Origin: Verrucomicrobiota bacterium
GTDB lineage: Bacteria > Verrucomicrobiota > Verrucomicrobiia > Opitutales > UBA953
NCBI GenBank assembly: GCA_016871415.1
Contig: VHDL01000004.1
Span: forward strand, 1 to 64,000
Direction: 5' to 3'
Length of the DNA: 64,000 nt
The notes beneath the pieces were generated by a model. It had not been told where the DNA came from and searched no databases. It worked only from the letters and a program-made list of their open reading frames with translations. Of this stretch, positions 1-8,730 are shown in pieces. A program made the position numbers and the translations under genes. How positions within the stretch are numbered: the stretch's first letter is position 1; every line of letters starts with the position of its first letter.

Positions 1-504
1 TTCATGGCCCGTCAGCCCGGTGCCGTCGAGGACGCCAGCTGGCCCAAGATCCGTGAGTCCATGGAGTGGATCACCGACAACGTCCCCGGCGCCATGATGT
101 CCGTGAACATCGACCTCGGAGAGGAGAAGGACATCCATCCCAAGGACAAGCTGCCCGTTGGCGAGCGTCTCGCCGCCGTCGCCCTGCAGCGCGTCTACAA
201 AGACCGTAAGGACGGGGAGGCTCCCCGCGTGGTGAAGGCCGCCCGTGACGGCGACGCCTGGAAGCTGACCTACGACCGCCCCGTGACCATCCGCGGCGAA
301 GGCAAGGGCTTCGGCCTCATCAAGTCCGACGGCCAGTGGGCGCACGCCTCCGCCAAGGCCGACGGCAGGGTCGTGACTGTCACCGCCGCCGGCGTGATCG
401 AGCCCAAGGAAGTCCGTTACGCCTGGGCTAACTTCCCAGAAGTCTGCGTCTATTCCGCCGGCAAGGACGGCCTCCCGGCCGGTCCCTGGCGCAGCTCCAA
501 GTGA
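1..504 (+). CDS. Sialate O-acetylesterase, C-terminal part (5' end outside window)
   Basis: The reading frame is open from base 1, so the gene begins upstream and the first in-frame ATG (base 4) is unlikely to be the true start. The visible ~167 residues match the C-terminal part of secreted sialate O-acetylesterases of Verrucomicrobia/Planctomycetes: a stretch around PGAVEDASW, then SVNIDLGEEKDIHPKDK with the Asp...His pair typical of the SGNH catalytic end, then LPVGERLAAVAL, followed by a beta-rich C-terminal domain. Such enzymes deacetylate acetylated sugars in the periplasm or outside the cell. The catalytic serine region lies outside the window. The TGA stop overlaps the GTG start of the next gene (GTGA), so the two are probably cotranscribed. 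Confidence 0.85.
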   Translation, partial: FMARQPGAVEDASWPKIRESMEWITDNVPGAMMSVNIDLGEEKDIHPKDKLPVGERLAAVALQRVYKDRKDGEAPRVVKAARDGDAWKLTYDRPVTIRGEGKGFGLIKSDGQWAHASAKADGRVVTVTAAGVIEPKEVRYAWANFPEVCVYSAGKDGLPAGPWRSSK

Positions 505-1352
505 GCCGCCTGCGAATCGCCTTCCTCTGGGCGCTCCTGGCGTCGGCCCTCTCCGCCGCGCCGGAGGCGCCTGGCCTGCGTGTCGCCACCGCAGGGCACA
601 GTTTCCACGTGTGGATGGCGCCCATCGTCGATGAGCTCGCGAAGGGCGCGGGCATCGAGGGACACCGCACCGTCGCCTCCTCCTTTATCGGCGGTTCGGC
701 CACTTCGCAGCATTGGAACCTGCCGGAGGGCCGCAACAAGGTGAAGGCCGTGCTGACTGACGGAGGGGCGGACGTGCTGACCCTTTCGCCCACGCTCGTG
801 CCGGATGACGCGATTCTGAAGTTCACGCAGCACGGACTCGCTAAAAACCCCGGTCTCAAGGTCACCGTGCAGCAGAGCTGGATTCCTTACGACGACCTGA
901 GCTTTTGGATCATGCGCAAGCGTCCGGCGTCCGTCGAGCGCGACAGCAAGACGCCCGAGCAGCTGCGGGCCGCGCATGCCGACTATTTCAAACTCATCGA
1001 CGCCGAGGTGCGTTCCGTGAACGCCAAGCTCGGCAAGGAGATTGTCAAAATCGTCCCCGCCGGGTCGGCCGTCCTCGCTCTACGCGAGAGAGTTCTGAAG
1101 GGCGAGGTGCCTGGAGTAGCCAAGCAGTCACAGCTTTTCAGCGACCCCCTGGGGCATCCCACCGAGCCGATCAAGGCCCTCAACTCCTACTGCCATTTCG
1201 CCGTTATCTACGGACGTAGCCCCGTCGGCCTGCCCGTTCCGAAGGGACTGCAGCGCGCACCCGAAGCCCCGCGCCTCAACTCCTTGCTTCAGCAGATCGC
1301 CTGGGACGCCGTCCTCGCCCATCCTCTGGCCGGCGTGCCCCGTCAGAAGTGA
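501..1352 (+). CDS. Secreted SGNH-hydrolase-like protein
   Basis: 283 residues from a GTG that overlaps the stop of the preceding esterase gene. Residues 1-20 form a signal peptide ending SALSAAPEA. Just after it is GHSFHVWMAPIVDELAKGAGI, which resembles the nucleophile block (G-x-S-F) of SGNH/DUF4886-like proteins. Near the C-terminus DPLGHPTEPIKAL could supply the catalytic Asp and His, followed by a Tyr-rich helix (SYCHFAVIYGRSP) seen in related planctomycete/verrucomicrobial proteins. Activity on an acylated carbohydrate is inferred from family and from its esterase and sulfatase neighbours. Exact substrate unknown. Confidence 0.65.
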   Translation: MSRLRIAFLWALLASALSAAPEAPGLRVATAGHSFHVWMAPIVDELAKGAGIEGHRTVASSFIGGSATSQHWNLPEGRNKVKAVLTDGGADVLTLSPTLVPDDAILKFTQHGLAKNPGLKVTVQQSWIPYDDLSFWIMRKRPASVERDSKTPEQLRAAHADYFKLIDAEVRSVNAKLGKEIVKIVPAGSAVLALRERVLKGEVPGVAKQSQLFSDPLGHPTEPIKALNSYCHFAVIYGRSPVGLPVPKGLQRAPEAPRLNSLLQQIAWDAVLAHPLAGVPRQK

Positions 1353-1361
1353 CCTCCGGTC

Positions 1362-2087
1362 GTGCGCAGGGCCGTCTGCATCACCAACGTCGCCCATGAA
1401 GGCCCTGGCCTCCTTGGCAATCTCGTCGCGGACGCCGGCTTCTCGCTGACTCAGGTCGAGGCTTGGAGGGGAGAGCGCTGGCCTTCGGACTTGGGTGCCG
1501 CTGACCTCGTCATCGTCATGGGCGGCCCCATGGGCGTGGCGGACGTCGGCAAGCCCGGATTCGAATGGCTCGGCGATGTCACGGAACTCCTCGGACGCAG
1601 ACTCGCAGCCGTTCATCCGTGCATCGGCGTCTGCCTGGGCATGCAGCTCATGGCGCATGCCGCCGGGGCGAAAGTCGCGCCCATGCGCGATACAGAGGGC
1701 GCGTCCGTGCGTGAAGTCGGCTGGGGGTCGCTCGAACTTGTCGGAGCCTCGTCCATTCTGGCAGGACTCCCCCGGCCCATGGACGTCCTGCACTGGCATG
1801 GTGACGCCTGTGAACTGCCGGAGGGGGCCGAGCTCCTCGCTTCCACGCCCGCCTGTCCCGTGCAGATGTTCTCCGTGGGCAGGTCGGTCGGCATGCAGTT
1901 CCATCCCGAGGTCGACGGGGCGACCGCCTGCATCTGGGCTTCCGAAGACGCGGCGTTCGTGCGGGCCGCCAACGGAGCTGACGGCGTGCAGGCCCTGCAG
2001 ACCGCCTCGCCCGCCGCCGCGGCCCGAACCTCGGCTTCCAGGCGACGCCTGCTTTACAACGTCTTGCGACACGTCCTGCGCCCCTGA
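1362..2087 (+). CDS. Class I glutamine amidotransferase-like protein
   Basis: 241 residues from a GTG start. The class I GATase triad is complete: nucleophile Cys91 in GVCLGMQ, and His181 and Glu183 in QFHPEVD; GGPMG at about 54-58 is the oxyanion strand. It resembles stand-alone YfeJ/GuaA-like amidotransferases that act on free glutamine or gamma-glutamyl compounds. It carries no synthetase domain and no synthetase partner is adjacent, so the physiological acceptor is unknown. It starts 9 bases after the previous gene's stop and may belong to the same transcript. Confidence 0.85.
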   Translation: MRRAVCITNVAHEGPGLLGNLVADAGFSLTQVEAWRGERWPSDLGAADLVIVMGGPMGVADVGKPGFEWLGDVTELLGRRLAAVHPCIGVCLGMQLMAHAAGAKVAPMRDTEGASVREVGWGSLELVGASSILAGLPRPMDVLHWHGDACELPEGAELLASTPACPVQMFSVGRSVGMQFHPEVDGATACIWASEDAAFVRAANGADGVQALQTASPAAAARTSASRRRLLYNVLRHVLRP

Positions 2088-2132
2088 GGGCTTGAACGGC
2101 GTCCTCGCAGGGGTGAGCATGCCTTCACCCCG

Positions 2133-2945
2133 ATGAACCTGCGTCCCCTTGCCCTCGTTCTACTGCTCGGCCCCCTGACCTGCTTTGCGCAGGTGACCAA
2201 GGGCGAGCCCACGAATGTGAAGGAGGCGGCGGCCAAGAAGGCGGCCCAGGACGTCTTGGTCGATTCTCGGTACGAGGCCTGGCTCACCAAGCTTTCGCCC
2301 GAGGAGCTTGCCTGGGAGAAAGTCCTCCAGTTGCAGCTTGGCGGCTTTTATCTGCCTCTGCACAAGCGCGACAAGATCGCCGGCAGGTCGAACGCCTGGG
2401 ACTTCGTGAAGGACGATTCGAAGCTCCCGCACGTCCTCCTCATTGGGGACTCCGTATCGCGTGGCTACACCCAGCCCGCGCGAAAGGCCCTGGCCGGCAA
2501 GGCCAACCTCCACCGCGCGCCCGCCAACTGCGGACCCACCGCCTCCGGCCTGAAGAACCTCGACGTCTGGCTCGGGGAAGGGAAGTGGGACGTCATCCAT
2601 TTCAATTTCGGCATCCATGATCGCGCAACTCCGGTGGCCGATTACCGCAAGCGTCTTGAGGAGATTGTCGTCCGACTCAAGAAGACCGGCGCCCGGCTCG
2701 TCTGGGCCAGCACCACGCCCATCCCGGACAACCCCGCTCAGAAGCAGACCGCGGCCTCGATCGTCGAGCGCAACAAGGTCGCCGCCGAGGTCATGGCCGT
2801 GCATGGCGTGGCCGTGAACGACCTCTTCGGTGCGATGACCCCGCATCTCGGGAAATATCAGCCGCCCCTCGACGTGCATTTCAAGGCCGAGGGCTATGAC
2901 TTTCTCGGAGCCAGGGTGGCGGAGGCCGTGATGGCGGCGAAGTGA
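2133..2945 (+). CDS. Secreted SGNH/GDSL hydrolase
   Basis: 270 residues. Residues 1-19 form a signal peptide (cut likely near CFAQ). SGNH blocks are all present: GDS at 105-107 with nucleophile Ser107, Asn132 in PANCGPT, the NFGIHD block at 158-163 (His replacing the usual Asn), and the terminal Asp247-x-His249 in LDVHF. Predicted to be an exported esterase, probably a carbohydrate esterase given the flanking sialate O-acetylesterase and sulfatase. The roughly 80-residue helical spacer before the GDS motif is longer than in typical GDSL lipases. Confidence 0.85.
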   Translation: MNLRPLALVLLLGPLTCFAQVTKGEPTNVKEAAAKKAAQDVLVDSRYEAWLTKLSPEELAWEKVLQLQLGGFYLPLHKRDKIAGRSNAWDFVKDDSKLPHVLLIGDSVSRGYTQPARKALAGKANLHRAPANCGPTASGLKNLDVWLGEGKWDVIHFNFGIHDRATPVADYRKRLEEIVVRLKKTGARLVWASTTPIPDNPAQKQTAASIVERNKVAAEVMAVHGVAVNDLFGAMTPHLGKYQPPLDVHFKAEGYDFLGARVAEAVMAAK

Positions 2946-2993
2946 TCCGACGTCCCGCCTTGCCACCTTCCGCGCCCGCGTCCTTCTAGAAGC

Positions 2994-4259
2994 ATGTCAG
3001 AGCAGACTGTGCATGTCGCCCGGCAGGGCAAGGTGCTCGGCGTCATGCCTTTCGGCGAAGCCGTGACCCGTCTCGCATCCGGGGAGTTCCGCCCCATCGA
3101 CCATTACTGGATGCCCGGCATGGCCGAATGGCGGGCGCTTTCCGAGCTAGCGCCGCCTCGGCGCAAACCGCCTTTCCCCCGGCCCGTGCCCGAGCCTGCG
3201 GGCCTCATGGACCGCATGCTCGGCCGCATGCACCCCAACGCGGCCCTCGCTGAATTCTGGGACCTCCTCAACGAGTCTCCTGTGGAATGCCTCTTGGGCG
3301 CTGACCGCCTTGCCGAGCTGGAGCGTCGCGTCGGATTCGACGTCCGGAGCCGCTGCCAGAAGCAGCTCGACGCCTGGTATCTTCAGGCCGTGGCCGCCTT
3401 TCTGGCGGACCGTCAGTTCACCCCCCAGGAGCGGGTCAACTTGGGCAACCTTGCGGCCACCTTCGGCATGAGCGACGCACGCGCCCTCGCCCTCCGCCGC
3501 GCCGCATTCCGGGCCCATCTCGTCAGCGGTACCCGCTTCGCGCTGGACCGCGACGCCCCGCCTGAAGCCAAGGCCGCGGACATCCGTGAACTTTCCCTCG
3601 GCGTCCCGCTGCCCCCCGCCGAGGTCGAGGACGTCAGGCAGGAAGTCGTCGGCGTGCACATGGACCGCATCCTCGGCGAGATGGTGGAGAAGGAGGACGG
3701 CGAGGAGCTCCTCGATCCGCGTTCTGCCGAGGCCTTGGAGCGGGAGGCGCGGCTCCTGGGCGCACCGCTCGCCGAGGGCACCTTCGCCGGGCGTCTGGAT
3801 TCGGCCGTGAACGCATGGAAAGTCTTCCGCGGCCCCTTGCCTCAGGTTCCGTGCCCCCTCGAGCTCGGGAGCGAGCCCTGCCATTGGAGCTCCGAGGTCC
3901 AGCTCATCCAGAACAAGCGGATTGTCACCCGTCGTTCCTACGGTGGCCTTTTCGGTTCCAGTCGTTCCATTATGGGCGTGCGCATCCGGGCGGGCAGTTA
4001 CAACGTGCAGCGTGAGACCGAGGACCAGCTGACCAAGATTGACGACGGCGTGGCTGTCTTCACCCCGCGTCGCGTCCTGTTCGACGGCGCCTACAAGAAC
4101 TTCACCGTTGCTCACGCCAAGATCACCGACGTCGTGGCCTACACCGACGCCATCCAGATCAGCCGCGAGTCCGGTCCCGACGTCTATTTCGTCTTCCGTC
4201 AGGACCCCGAGGGCGTGGCCCGTCTCCTGCGCCGACTCGTGCGCGAGGCCCGCCGCTGA
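2994..4259 (+). CDS. GYF_2-domain protein with TerB-like middle and PH-like C-terminus
   Basis: 421 residues, no signal peptide. Residues 1-55 form a GYF_2 (DUF4339) module: V-x-R-x-G-K-x-x-G-x-x-x-F early on, and YWMPGMAEWRAL as the W-containing end. Residues 120-180 (AFLADRQFTPQERVNLGNLAATFGMS) resemble the helical TerB-like fold. Residues 300-415 look like a PH-type beta domain (LTKIDDGVAVFTPRRVLFDG...ITDVVAYTDAIQISRE), as in membrane-associated bacterial proteins with a short-tail PH fold. Such modular proteins are thought to be adaptors at membranes; no enzymatic motif is visible. Function unknown. A second GYF_2 protein lies at 15859-16446. Confidence 0.75.
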   Translation: MSEQTVHVARQGKVLGVMPFGEAVTRLASGEFRPIDHYWMPGMAEWRALSELAPPRRKPPFPRPVPEPAGLMDRMLGRMHPNAALAEFWDLLNESPVECLLGADRLAELERRVGFDVRSRCQKQLDAWYLQAVAAFLADRQFTPQERVNLGNLAATFGMSDARALALRRAAFRAHLVSGTRFALDRDAPPEAKAADIRELSLGVPLPPAEVEDVRQEVVGVHMDRILGEMVEKEDGEELLDPRSAEALEREARLLGAPLAEGTFAGRLDSAVNAWKVFRGPLPQVPCPLELGSEPCHWSSEVQLIQNKRIVTRRSYGGLFGSSRSIMGVRIRAGSYNVQRETEDQLTKIDDGVAVFTPRRVLFDGAYKNFTVAHAKITDVVAYTDAIQISRESGPDVYFVFRQDPEGVARLLRRLVREARR

Positions 4260-4299
4260 AACGCGTTGCCCCCGGGTCGTCGCCGGACATCAAGGACGC

Positions 4300-5634
4300 A
4301 TGAGACCCGCCCCGGTACTGTTTTGCTTCCTAGCGTGCTTCTCGGCCCTGCTGCCGGCCGCCGACCGCAGGCCCAACGTCATCCTCATCCTCGTCGATGA
4401 TTTCGGTTATGAGTGCGTCACCGTCAACGGCGGGCAGAGCTATCGCACCCCCGTTCTGGACCGCATGGCCAAGGAGGGGGTCCGCTTCACCCAGTGTCAC
4501 GTCCAGCCCCTGTGCACCCCGACCCGTGCGGCGCTGATGACCGGTATCGACAATTTCCGCAACTACACCCGCTTCGGACATCTCGATCCCTCCCAACGCA
4601 CCTTCGCAAACCTCTTCCGCGAGGCAGGATACGCCACCGCCGTCGTCGGCAAGTGGCAGCTGCAGGGCGGGCCCGACGGCGTGAAGGCCTTCGGGTTTGA
4701 CGAGCATTGCCTGTGGCAGCTCGACCGCCGGCCCAGCAGATACCGCAATCCCGGGCTCGAGGTGAACGGCAGGCAGGTTGACTACGTCAACGGCGAGTAC
4801 GGCCCCGACGTCCTGAACGCCTACGCGGTCGACTTCATCTCCCGCAAGAAGAATGGGCCCTTCTTCCTGTATTATCCGATGGTGCTCACCCATGACCCCT
4901 TTGAGCCGACCCCTGCGTCACCGGACTACGGCAAGAAGCCCGGCGAGAAGCAGGCCAATTTCAGCGACATGGTCTCCTATGCGGACGCCGAGATTGGCAG
5001 GCTGCTCGACACGCTGACCAAGACCGGCGTCAGGGATGACACCCTCGTGCTGGTCGTCGGCGACAACGGCACCGGCAGGTCCATCGTCTCGAAGTTCGAA
5101 GGTCGTGACTACGCAGGAGGGAAGGGCGGCCGTACCGTCTCGGGGTCGCACGTGCCGCTGATTGTGAGCTGGCCGAGACGCGCGTCGGCAGGGCGTGTCA
5201 GCGACGGCCTCGTTTCCGCCGTGGATTTCCTGCCCACCGTGGCCGAAGCCTGCAGCATCGTGCGCGATAAGAATCACGTCATCGACGGCTTCAGCTTCCT
5301 GGGTGAAATCACCGGTCAGAGCCGCACCGAGCGTACCGCCATCCATTCCTGGTATGCTCGTGAAGGCGGAACCCGTCCTTCACACCAGTCGGCCTTGGAT
5401 GGACGCCACAAGCTTTACGTCGACGGTGCGCTTTACGACATCGTCTCCAATCCGGCAGAGAAATCTCCCATTCCCGCACCTGCGCAGAACGAGGCGCAGG
5501 CCCGCGCCCGGACCGCCTTGGCCGCCGAGCTCGCCAAATTCAGCGGCTCCAGGCCGGAATGGACCCTGGCCAAGTCGGGTCCCGGGGCGGAGACTCCCGT
5601 CAAGGCCGCGAAGAACAAGAAGAAGGCCAAGTGA
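4300..5634 (+). CDS. Secreted sulfatase
   Basis: 444 residues. I chose the ATG at 4300, preceded by AAGGA, because it begins a good signal peptide (residues 1-21, ending LLPAA) directly before the sulfatase start RRPNVILILVDDFGYE; the open frame extends upstream but without signal or homology. Asp33/Asp34 are calcium ligands. The formylglycine motif is C72-T-P-T-R76 followed by AALMTG, so Cys72 should be converted by a formylglycine-generating enzyme. VVGKWQL and GDNGTGRS further support the alkaline-phosphatase/sulfatase fold. The C-terminus is Lys/Ala-rich. Likely removes sulfate from a polysaccharide. Confidence 0.92.
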   Translation: MRPAPVLFCFLACFSALLPAADRRPNVILILVDDFGYECVTVNGGQSYRTPVLDRMAKEGVRFTQCHVQPLCTPTRAALMTGIDNFRNYTRFGHLDPSQRTFANLFREAGYATAVVGKWQLQGGPDGVKAFGFDEHCLWQLDRRPSRYRNPGLEVNGRQVDYVNGEYGPDVLNAYAVDFISRKKNGPFFLYYPMVLTHDPFEPTPASPDYGKKPGEKQANFSDMVSYADAEIGRLLDTLTKTGVRDDTLVLVVGDNGTGRSIVSKFEGRDYAGGKGGRTVSGSHVPLIVSWPRRASAGRVSDGLVSAVDFLPTVAEACSIVRDKNHVIDGFSFLGEITGQSRTERTAIHSWYAREGGTRPSHQSALDGRHKLYVDGALYDIVSNPAEKSPIPAPAQNEAQARARTALAAELAKFSGSRPEWTLAKSGPGAETPVKAAKNKKKAK

Positions 5635-5642
5635 TTTCAACC

Positions 5643-5927
5643 ATGCGATTGCTGTCCCTCCTCCTGCTGGCGCCTTTCATCCAGCTTGCTCAGGACAGGA
5701 AGCCCAACGTACTCGTCATCGTCAGCGATGACCAAGGTTACGTCGACGCCGGCTTCTAGGGTGGCAAGGACGTGCCCACTCCGAGCCTCGACGCCCTGGC
5801 CAAGTCCGGCGTGCGTTGCACCAGCGGTTATGTCTCGCATCCCACCCTGCCCGGCCGTCGGCCGTCCGCAACGCCTACGACAGGGCAGCCCCTTGCGGGC
5901 GGGCAGGCCGTGTGCATAAGAATTATC
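5643..5927 (+). pseudogene. Broken sulfatase remnant
   Basis: A second sulfatase gene starts 8 bases after the first ends: the ATG at 5643 encodes a signal peptide and the canonical start RKPNVLVIVSDDQGYVDAGF, then a TAG at 5757-5759 interrupts it. In the same frame after the TAG the sulfatase sequence continues (GGKDVPTPSLDALAKSGVRC, then TSGYVSHP), so the stop probably replaced a CAG or similar codon. After SHP the homology ends exactly where the C-x-P-x-R formylglycine motif should be, and at least 300 further residues are missing. The frame stays open into the next gene. Non-functional as a sulfatase. Confidence 0.85.
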
Positions 5928-6803
5928 ATGAGCACACAGACCTCGCGCCCACTGCGCGTCCATTATTCCGAAGACTACTGCTTGCCGTCCGGTCCGGAGA
6001 CCGTGACCAAGTCACGGCTCGTGGCCGAGGCCATACGTCGCGATCTGCCCGAGGTCGTGATCGTCGCCCCGGTGCCGGCGAACCGAGAGGAGCTCCTGGC
6101 TGTACACGATGAGGCCTACCTGGACCGTGTCTTCGGGGCGGACGGGGGCGAGACGGCTCTTGGCGACTGGTCCGAGCCCCTATTGGCGAGCATCCTCGCC
6201 ACCACCGGGGGGGTACGTGACGCCGTCACGGAGGCCTTGCGCAGCGGCCGGTCCGGCAGCCTGTCCAGCGGACTACATCATGCTGGTCGCAGCTACGGGA
6301 CCGGCTATTGCACCTTGAACGGCCTCGCCTTGGCGGCGCTGCACGCCCTGCGGAGTGTGCCGTCCGTCGGCATCTTGGACCTCGACGCCCATTGCGGCGG
6401 CGGCACCGCGGACATCCTGGCCGCCGACCCGAGGGTTCGCCTTGTGGACGTCAGCGTCTCCTCCTTTGACCGCTGGACCCCTTCCGACAAGGCCCGTCAT
6501 CACCTACGACTCGTGACGGATCCCGCGCAGTATCTCGCCGCCGTCGACGAGGCCCTTGATCGCCTCGAAGGAGTCGCCTTCCTCATCTACAACGCCGGCA
6601 TGGACGCCCATGGGGCGGCCGGCGGGCTTGAGGGCGTCGACACCCCGATTGTCCGCGAGCGCGAGCGACGCGTCGTCGCCTGGGCGCAGTCACGACGTGT
6701 CCCGATCATCTTCGCCCTGGCCGGCGGTTATCGTTGGGACGGACTCACCTTGGAGCAGGTGGCCGACCTGCATCTGGAGACCGTCCGGGCCTTCGCCGCC
6801 TGA
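5928..6803 (+). CDS. Histone-deacetylase-like Zn amidohydrolase
   Basis: 291 residues from the ATG at 5928; the open frame extends upstream into the sulfatase remnant, but homology starts here (RPLRVHYSEDY). The deacetylase core is clear: tandem His117-His118 in SGLHHAG, the metal motif D151-L-D153-A-H155-C-GGGT, and YNAGMD226AH. Members deacetylate acetyl-lysine, acetylpolyamines or other amides; the bacterial role is uncertain. The usual DP after the last metal Asp-Ala-His (DAHxxDP) is absent here (DAHGAAGG), which may mark a substrate subgroup. It ends 2 bases before the convergent gene at 6806. Confidence 0.9.
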   Translation: MSTQTSRPLRVHYSEDYCLPSGPETVTKSRLVAEAIRRDLPEVVIVAPVPANREELLAVHDEAYLDRVFGADGGETALGDWSEPLLASILATTGGVRDAVTEALRSGRSGSLSSGLHHAGRSYGTGYCTLNGLALAALHALRSVPSVGILDLDAHCGGGTADILAADPRVRLVDVSVSSFDRWTPSDKARHHLRLVTDPAQYLAAVDEALDRLEGVAFLIYNAGMDAHGAAGGLEGVDTPIVRERERRVVAWAQSRRVPIIFALAGGYRWDGLTLEQVADLHLETVRAFAA

Positions 6804-6805
6804 GT

Positions 6806-7126
6806 TTAGGCCGGCGGAACCTCGAGCGCCTTGAGCTGGTGCGCGCCGTTGCCGTCGGGAATGACGAGGAACAGCGCGCATGACTGCGTCTGAGCGAGCG
6901 CAATCATCTTGGGCCAGTGCGATTCCTCGATCCCAGCGATGATGAAGACCGCCCCGTTGGGCGTCCCTTCGATCGTCACCCCCTTGTGCGTCAGCGAGAA
7001 CTCGGCCGAGAACCAGCGCCCCAGCTGCTTGGCCAGCATCCGGAGGTCGGAGACCCCGGGTTCGACCTTGGAGGCGTCGACCAGTGCCGTCAGCGGGAAA
7101 GCGAACGTGTGGAACCGACCTTCCAT
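6806..7126 (-). CDS. Hypothetical protein downstream of purA
   Basis: 106 residues, begins 4 bases after the purA stop on the same strand, so probably cotranscribed and perhaps translationally coupled. Mixed alpha/beta composition without signal peptide or membrane segment; a short hydrophobic strand GAVFIIAGI and another CALFLVIPD suggest a compact cytosolic domain. No motif I recognise. Function unknown. Confidence 0.65.
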   Translation of the reverse strand: MEGRFHTFAFPLTALVDASKVEPGVSDLRMLAKQLGRWFSAEFSLTHKGVTIEGTPNGAVFIIAGIEESHWPKMIALAQTQSCALFLVIPDGNGAHQLKALEVPPA

Positions 7127-7130
7127 AATC

Positions 7131-8678
7131 TCAGGCCTGCCTTATCAGGTCGGCCGTCGCCGGGATGTCCGAGATGATCTGTTCGGGGTCGGGGCCGATT
7201 CCCACGTAGCGCAGGTTCGGCAGCGCGGGCAGCGAGCCGCCGCGCGAGGCAAGCCTGATGATTTCGGCGACCGTGAAGGCCACGTAGCGTCGGGCGGCCG
7301 TGGGCAGCCCGCCGAATGAGCGTACCTTCGAGATGTCCTCCGTCCAGCCGGGTAGCGTCGCGTAGACCGGGCGGAGCGTGCGGCGGACCGCGTCATTGCG
7401 CGGCACCCCGGACAGCGTCCGTCCCGAAGTGTCGACGTAGCCCGTGCAGACCTGCAGGTCACCGCCCTTCCAGGGCCCGTGGGGTGAGAGCGCGTCGAGC
7501 TTGTTGATGACTAGGTCGTCGTAACCCCCGTAGCGGAGCGCGTCGGCCTTCTCGACTAGGTCGGACCAGCCCACCATGCGCTGGCGGCCGGTGCTTGTGC
7601 CGAACTCCAGCTTCGCGAGGGCGCGCTGGAGCGGGTGTTCGTCGGGCATCTTCGTGAGGAACACGTGCGTCCCGACCTTCGTGTCATAGGCCTTGCAGCA
7701 GCCCACCGTATGGACCGCCTGGGCGGGGATGCCGGCTGAATGGAAGAATTCCGGTACGTAGGTGTGGGAGGCCGTGACGTTAGGTGCGAAGCCCGCGCGC
7801 TTGTCGAGCCAGTAGGCCTGGCCGAACTCACCGAGCACCGTACGGCCTGCGGCGAGGTCGCCGAGCACCCGTTCCCGGACGTCGCCGACGCAGCCGGCGA
7901 GCCGCGAGCCCGCGTCCCACCAGGCGGCGAGCACCGCCGCGTGGTCGAACGTGAAGGGGTCCTTGCCGGCGAAGCGCGTGAAGTCGAACTCCGAGGCCGG
8001 GAACACCCCGGCGTCGATGGTGCCCTGGTTGGCGCGTTGCTCGGCCTCCGTCAGCCGGACGAAGAGACCGGACCATTTCTCTGGAGCCAGCCGGCAGACG
8101 TCGCGCACGGTGCCGGCGGCGCGGTCGAGCCGGGCGGAGAGCCGGGCTGCGTATTCGGAGCGGTCCGCGAGGAACTCCGCGTAGTGGATCTGGAACTGCC
8201 CGACCTCGTCGGCGTAGGCCGGCGTGATGCCACGTCCCGTCGACCCGCGTGGATCCTGGCCGAGCCGTTCCACCCGGTAGTCTTCCCAGGCCAGATCAAG
8301 CACCCGGTGGGCGATGTCGCTGACCATGCAGCGTTCGTCGATAAGGAGTCGGGAGAGCACCGGTAGACCGGCGCGTTCGAGCGGCAGCGCCTCCCAGAGC
8401 GCCTTGCGCGGGTCGGCGACCACGCCTGCGCCGAGACCGAGGCAGGGCACGTCGCGTTCCGCGACCCCGCCCGGCAGCAGGTTGAGCTTCAGTCCGGCTA
8501 CCGTGTGGCCCGAGTTGGCGCCGCCGTTGACCTTGAGCACCGTGCCGACCGCGTCACGCCGGCCCGTCGAGGCCTGGAGTTCGCGAACAATCTCGGGGAT
8601 GAGACGGCCCTTGCCCTCGTCCCCCATGCTGATGCCGACGTCGGCGATAAGACGGCTGCGGAAAGGAGTGAGTGCCAT
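7131..8678 (-). CDS. purA: Adenylosuccinate synthetase, long divergent form
   Basis: 515 residues from the ATG at 8678; 63 further upstream codons are open but have shadow-like composition. PurA joins IMP and aspartate with GTP in AMP synthesis. Motifs: GDEGKG at 19-24 (usual WGDEGKGK), [10 protein letters not shown] (usual GGNNAGHT, catalytic His), [14 protein letters not shown] and [15 protein letters not shown] near the IMP-binding end. At 515 residues it is about 80 longer than the usual ~430, and several signature positions vary, as in other PVC-group versions I would expect; the activity is still the best call. Confidence 0.85.
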   Translation of the reverse strand: MALTPFRSRLIADVGISMGDEGKGRLIPEIVRELQASTGRRDAVGTVLKVNGGANSGHTVAGLKLNLLPGGVAERDVPCLGLGAGVVADPRKALWEALPLERAGLPVLSRLLIDERCMVSDIAHRVLDLAWEDYRVERLGQDPRGSTGRGITPAYADEVGQFQIHYAEFLADRSEYAARLSARLDRAAGTVRDVCRLAPEKWSGLFVRLTEAEQRANQGTIDAGVFPASEFDFTRFAGKDPFTFDHAAVLAAWWDAGSRLAGCVGDVRERVLGDLAAGRTVLGEFGQAYWLDKRAGFAPNVTASHTYVPEFFHSAGIPAQAVHTVGCCKAYDTKVGTHVFLTKMPDEHPLQRALAKLEFGTSTGRQRMVGWSDLVEKADALRYGGYDDLVINKLDALSPHGPWKGGDLQVCTGYVDTSGRTLSGVPRNDAVRRTLRPVYATLPGWTEDISKVRSFGGLPTAARRYVAFTVAEIIRLASRGGSLPALPNLRYVGIGPDPEQIISDIPATADLIRQA

Positions 8679-8730
8679 GGGCAGGGTGTGGCGTCGGCGC
8701 GGGGCGCCGTCCGGGAGCCTACTGGGTCGT

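Noticed and set aside
5757-5759. TAG as a possible pyrrolysine or recoded codon in the sulfatase
   Set aside because: The gene also lacks its catalytic motif and C-terminus, so plain decay explains it better; nothing else suggests pyrrolysine use.
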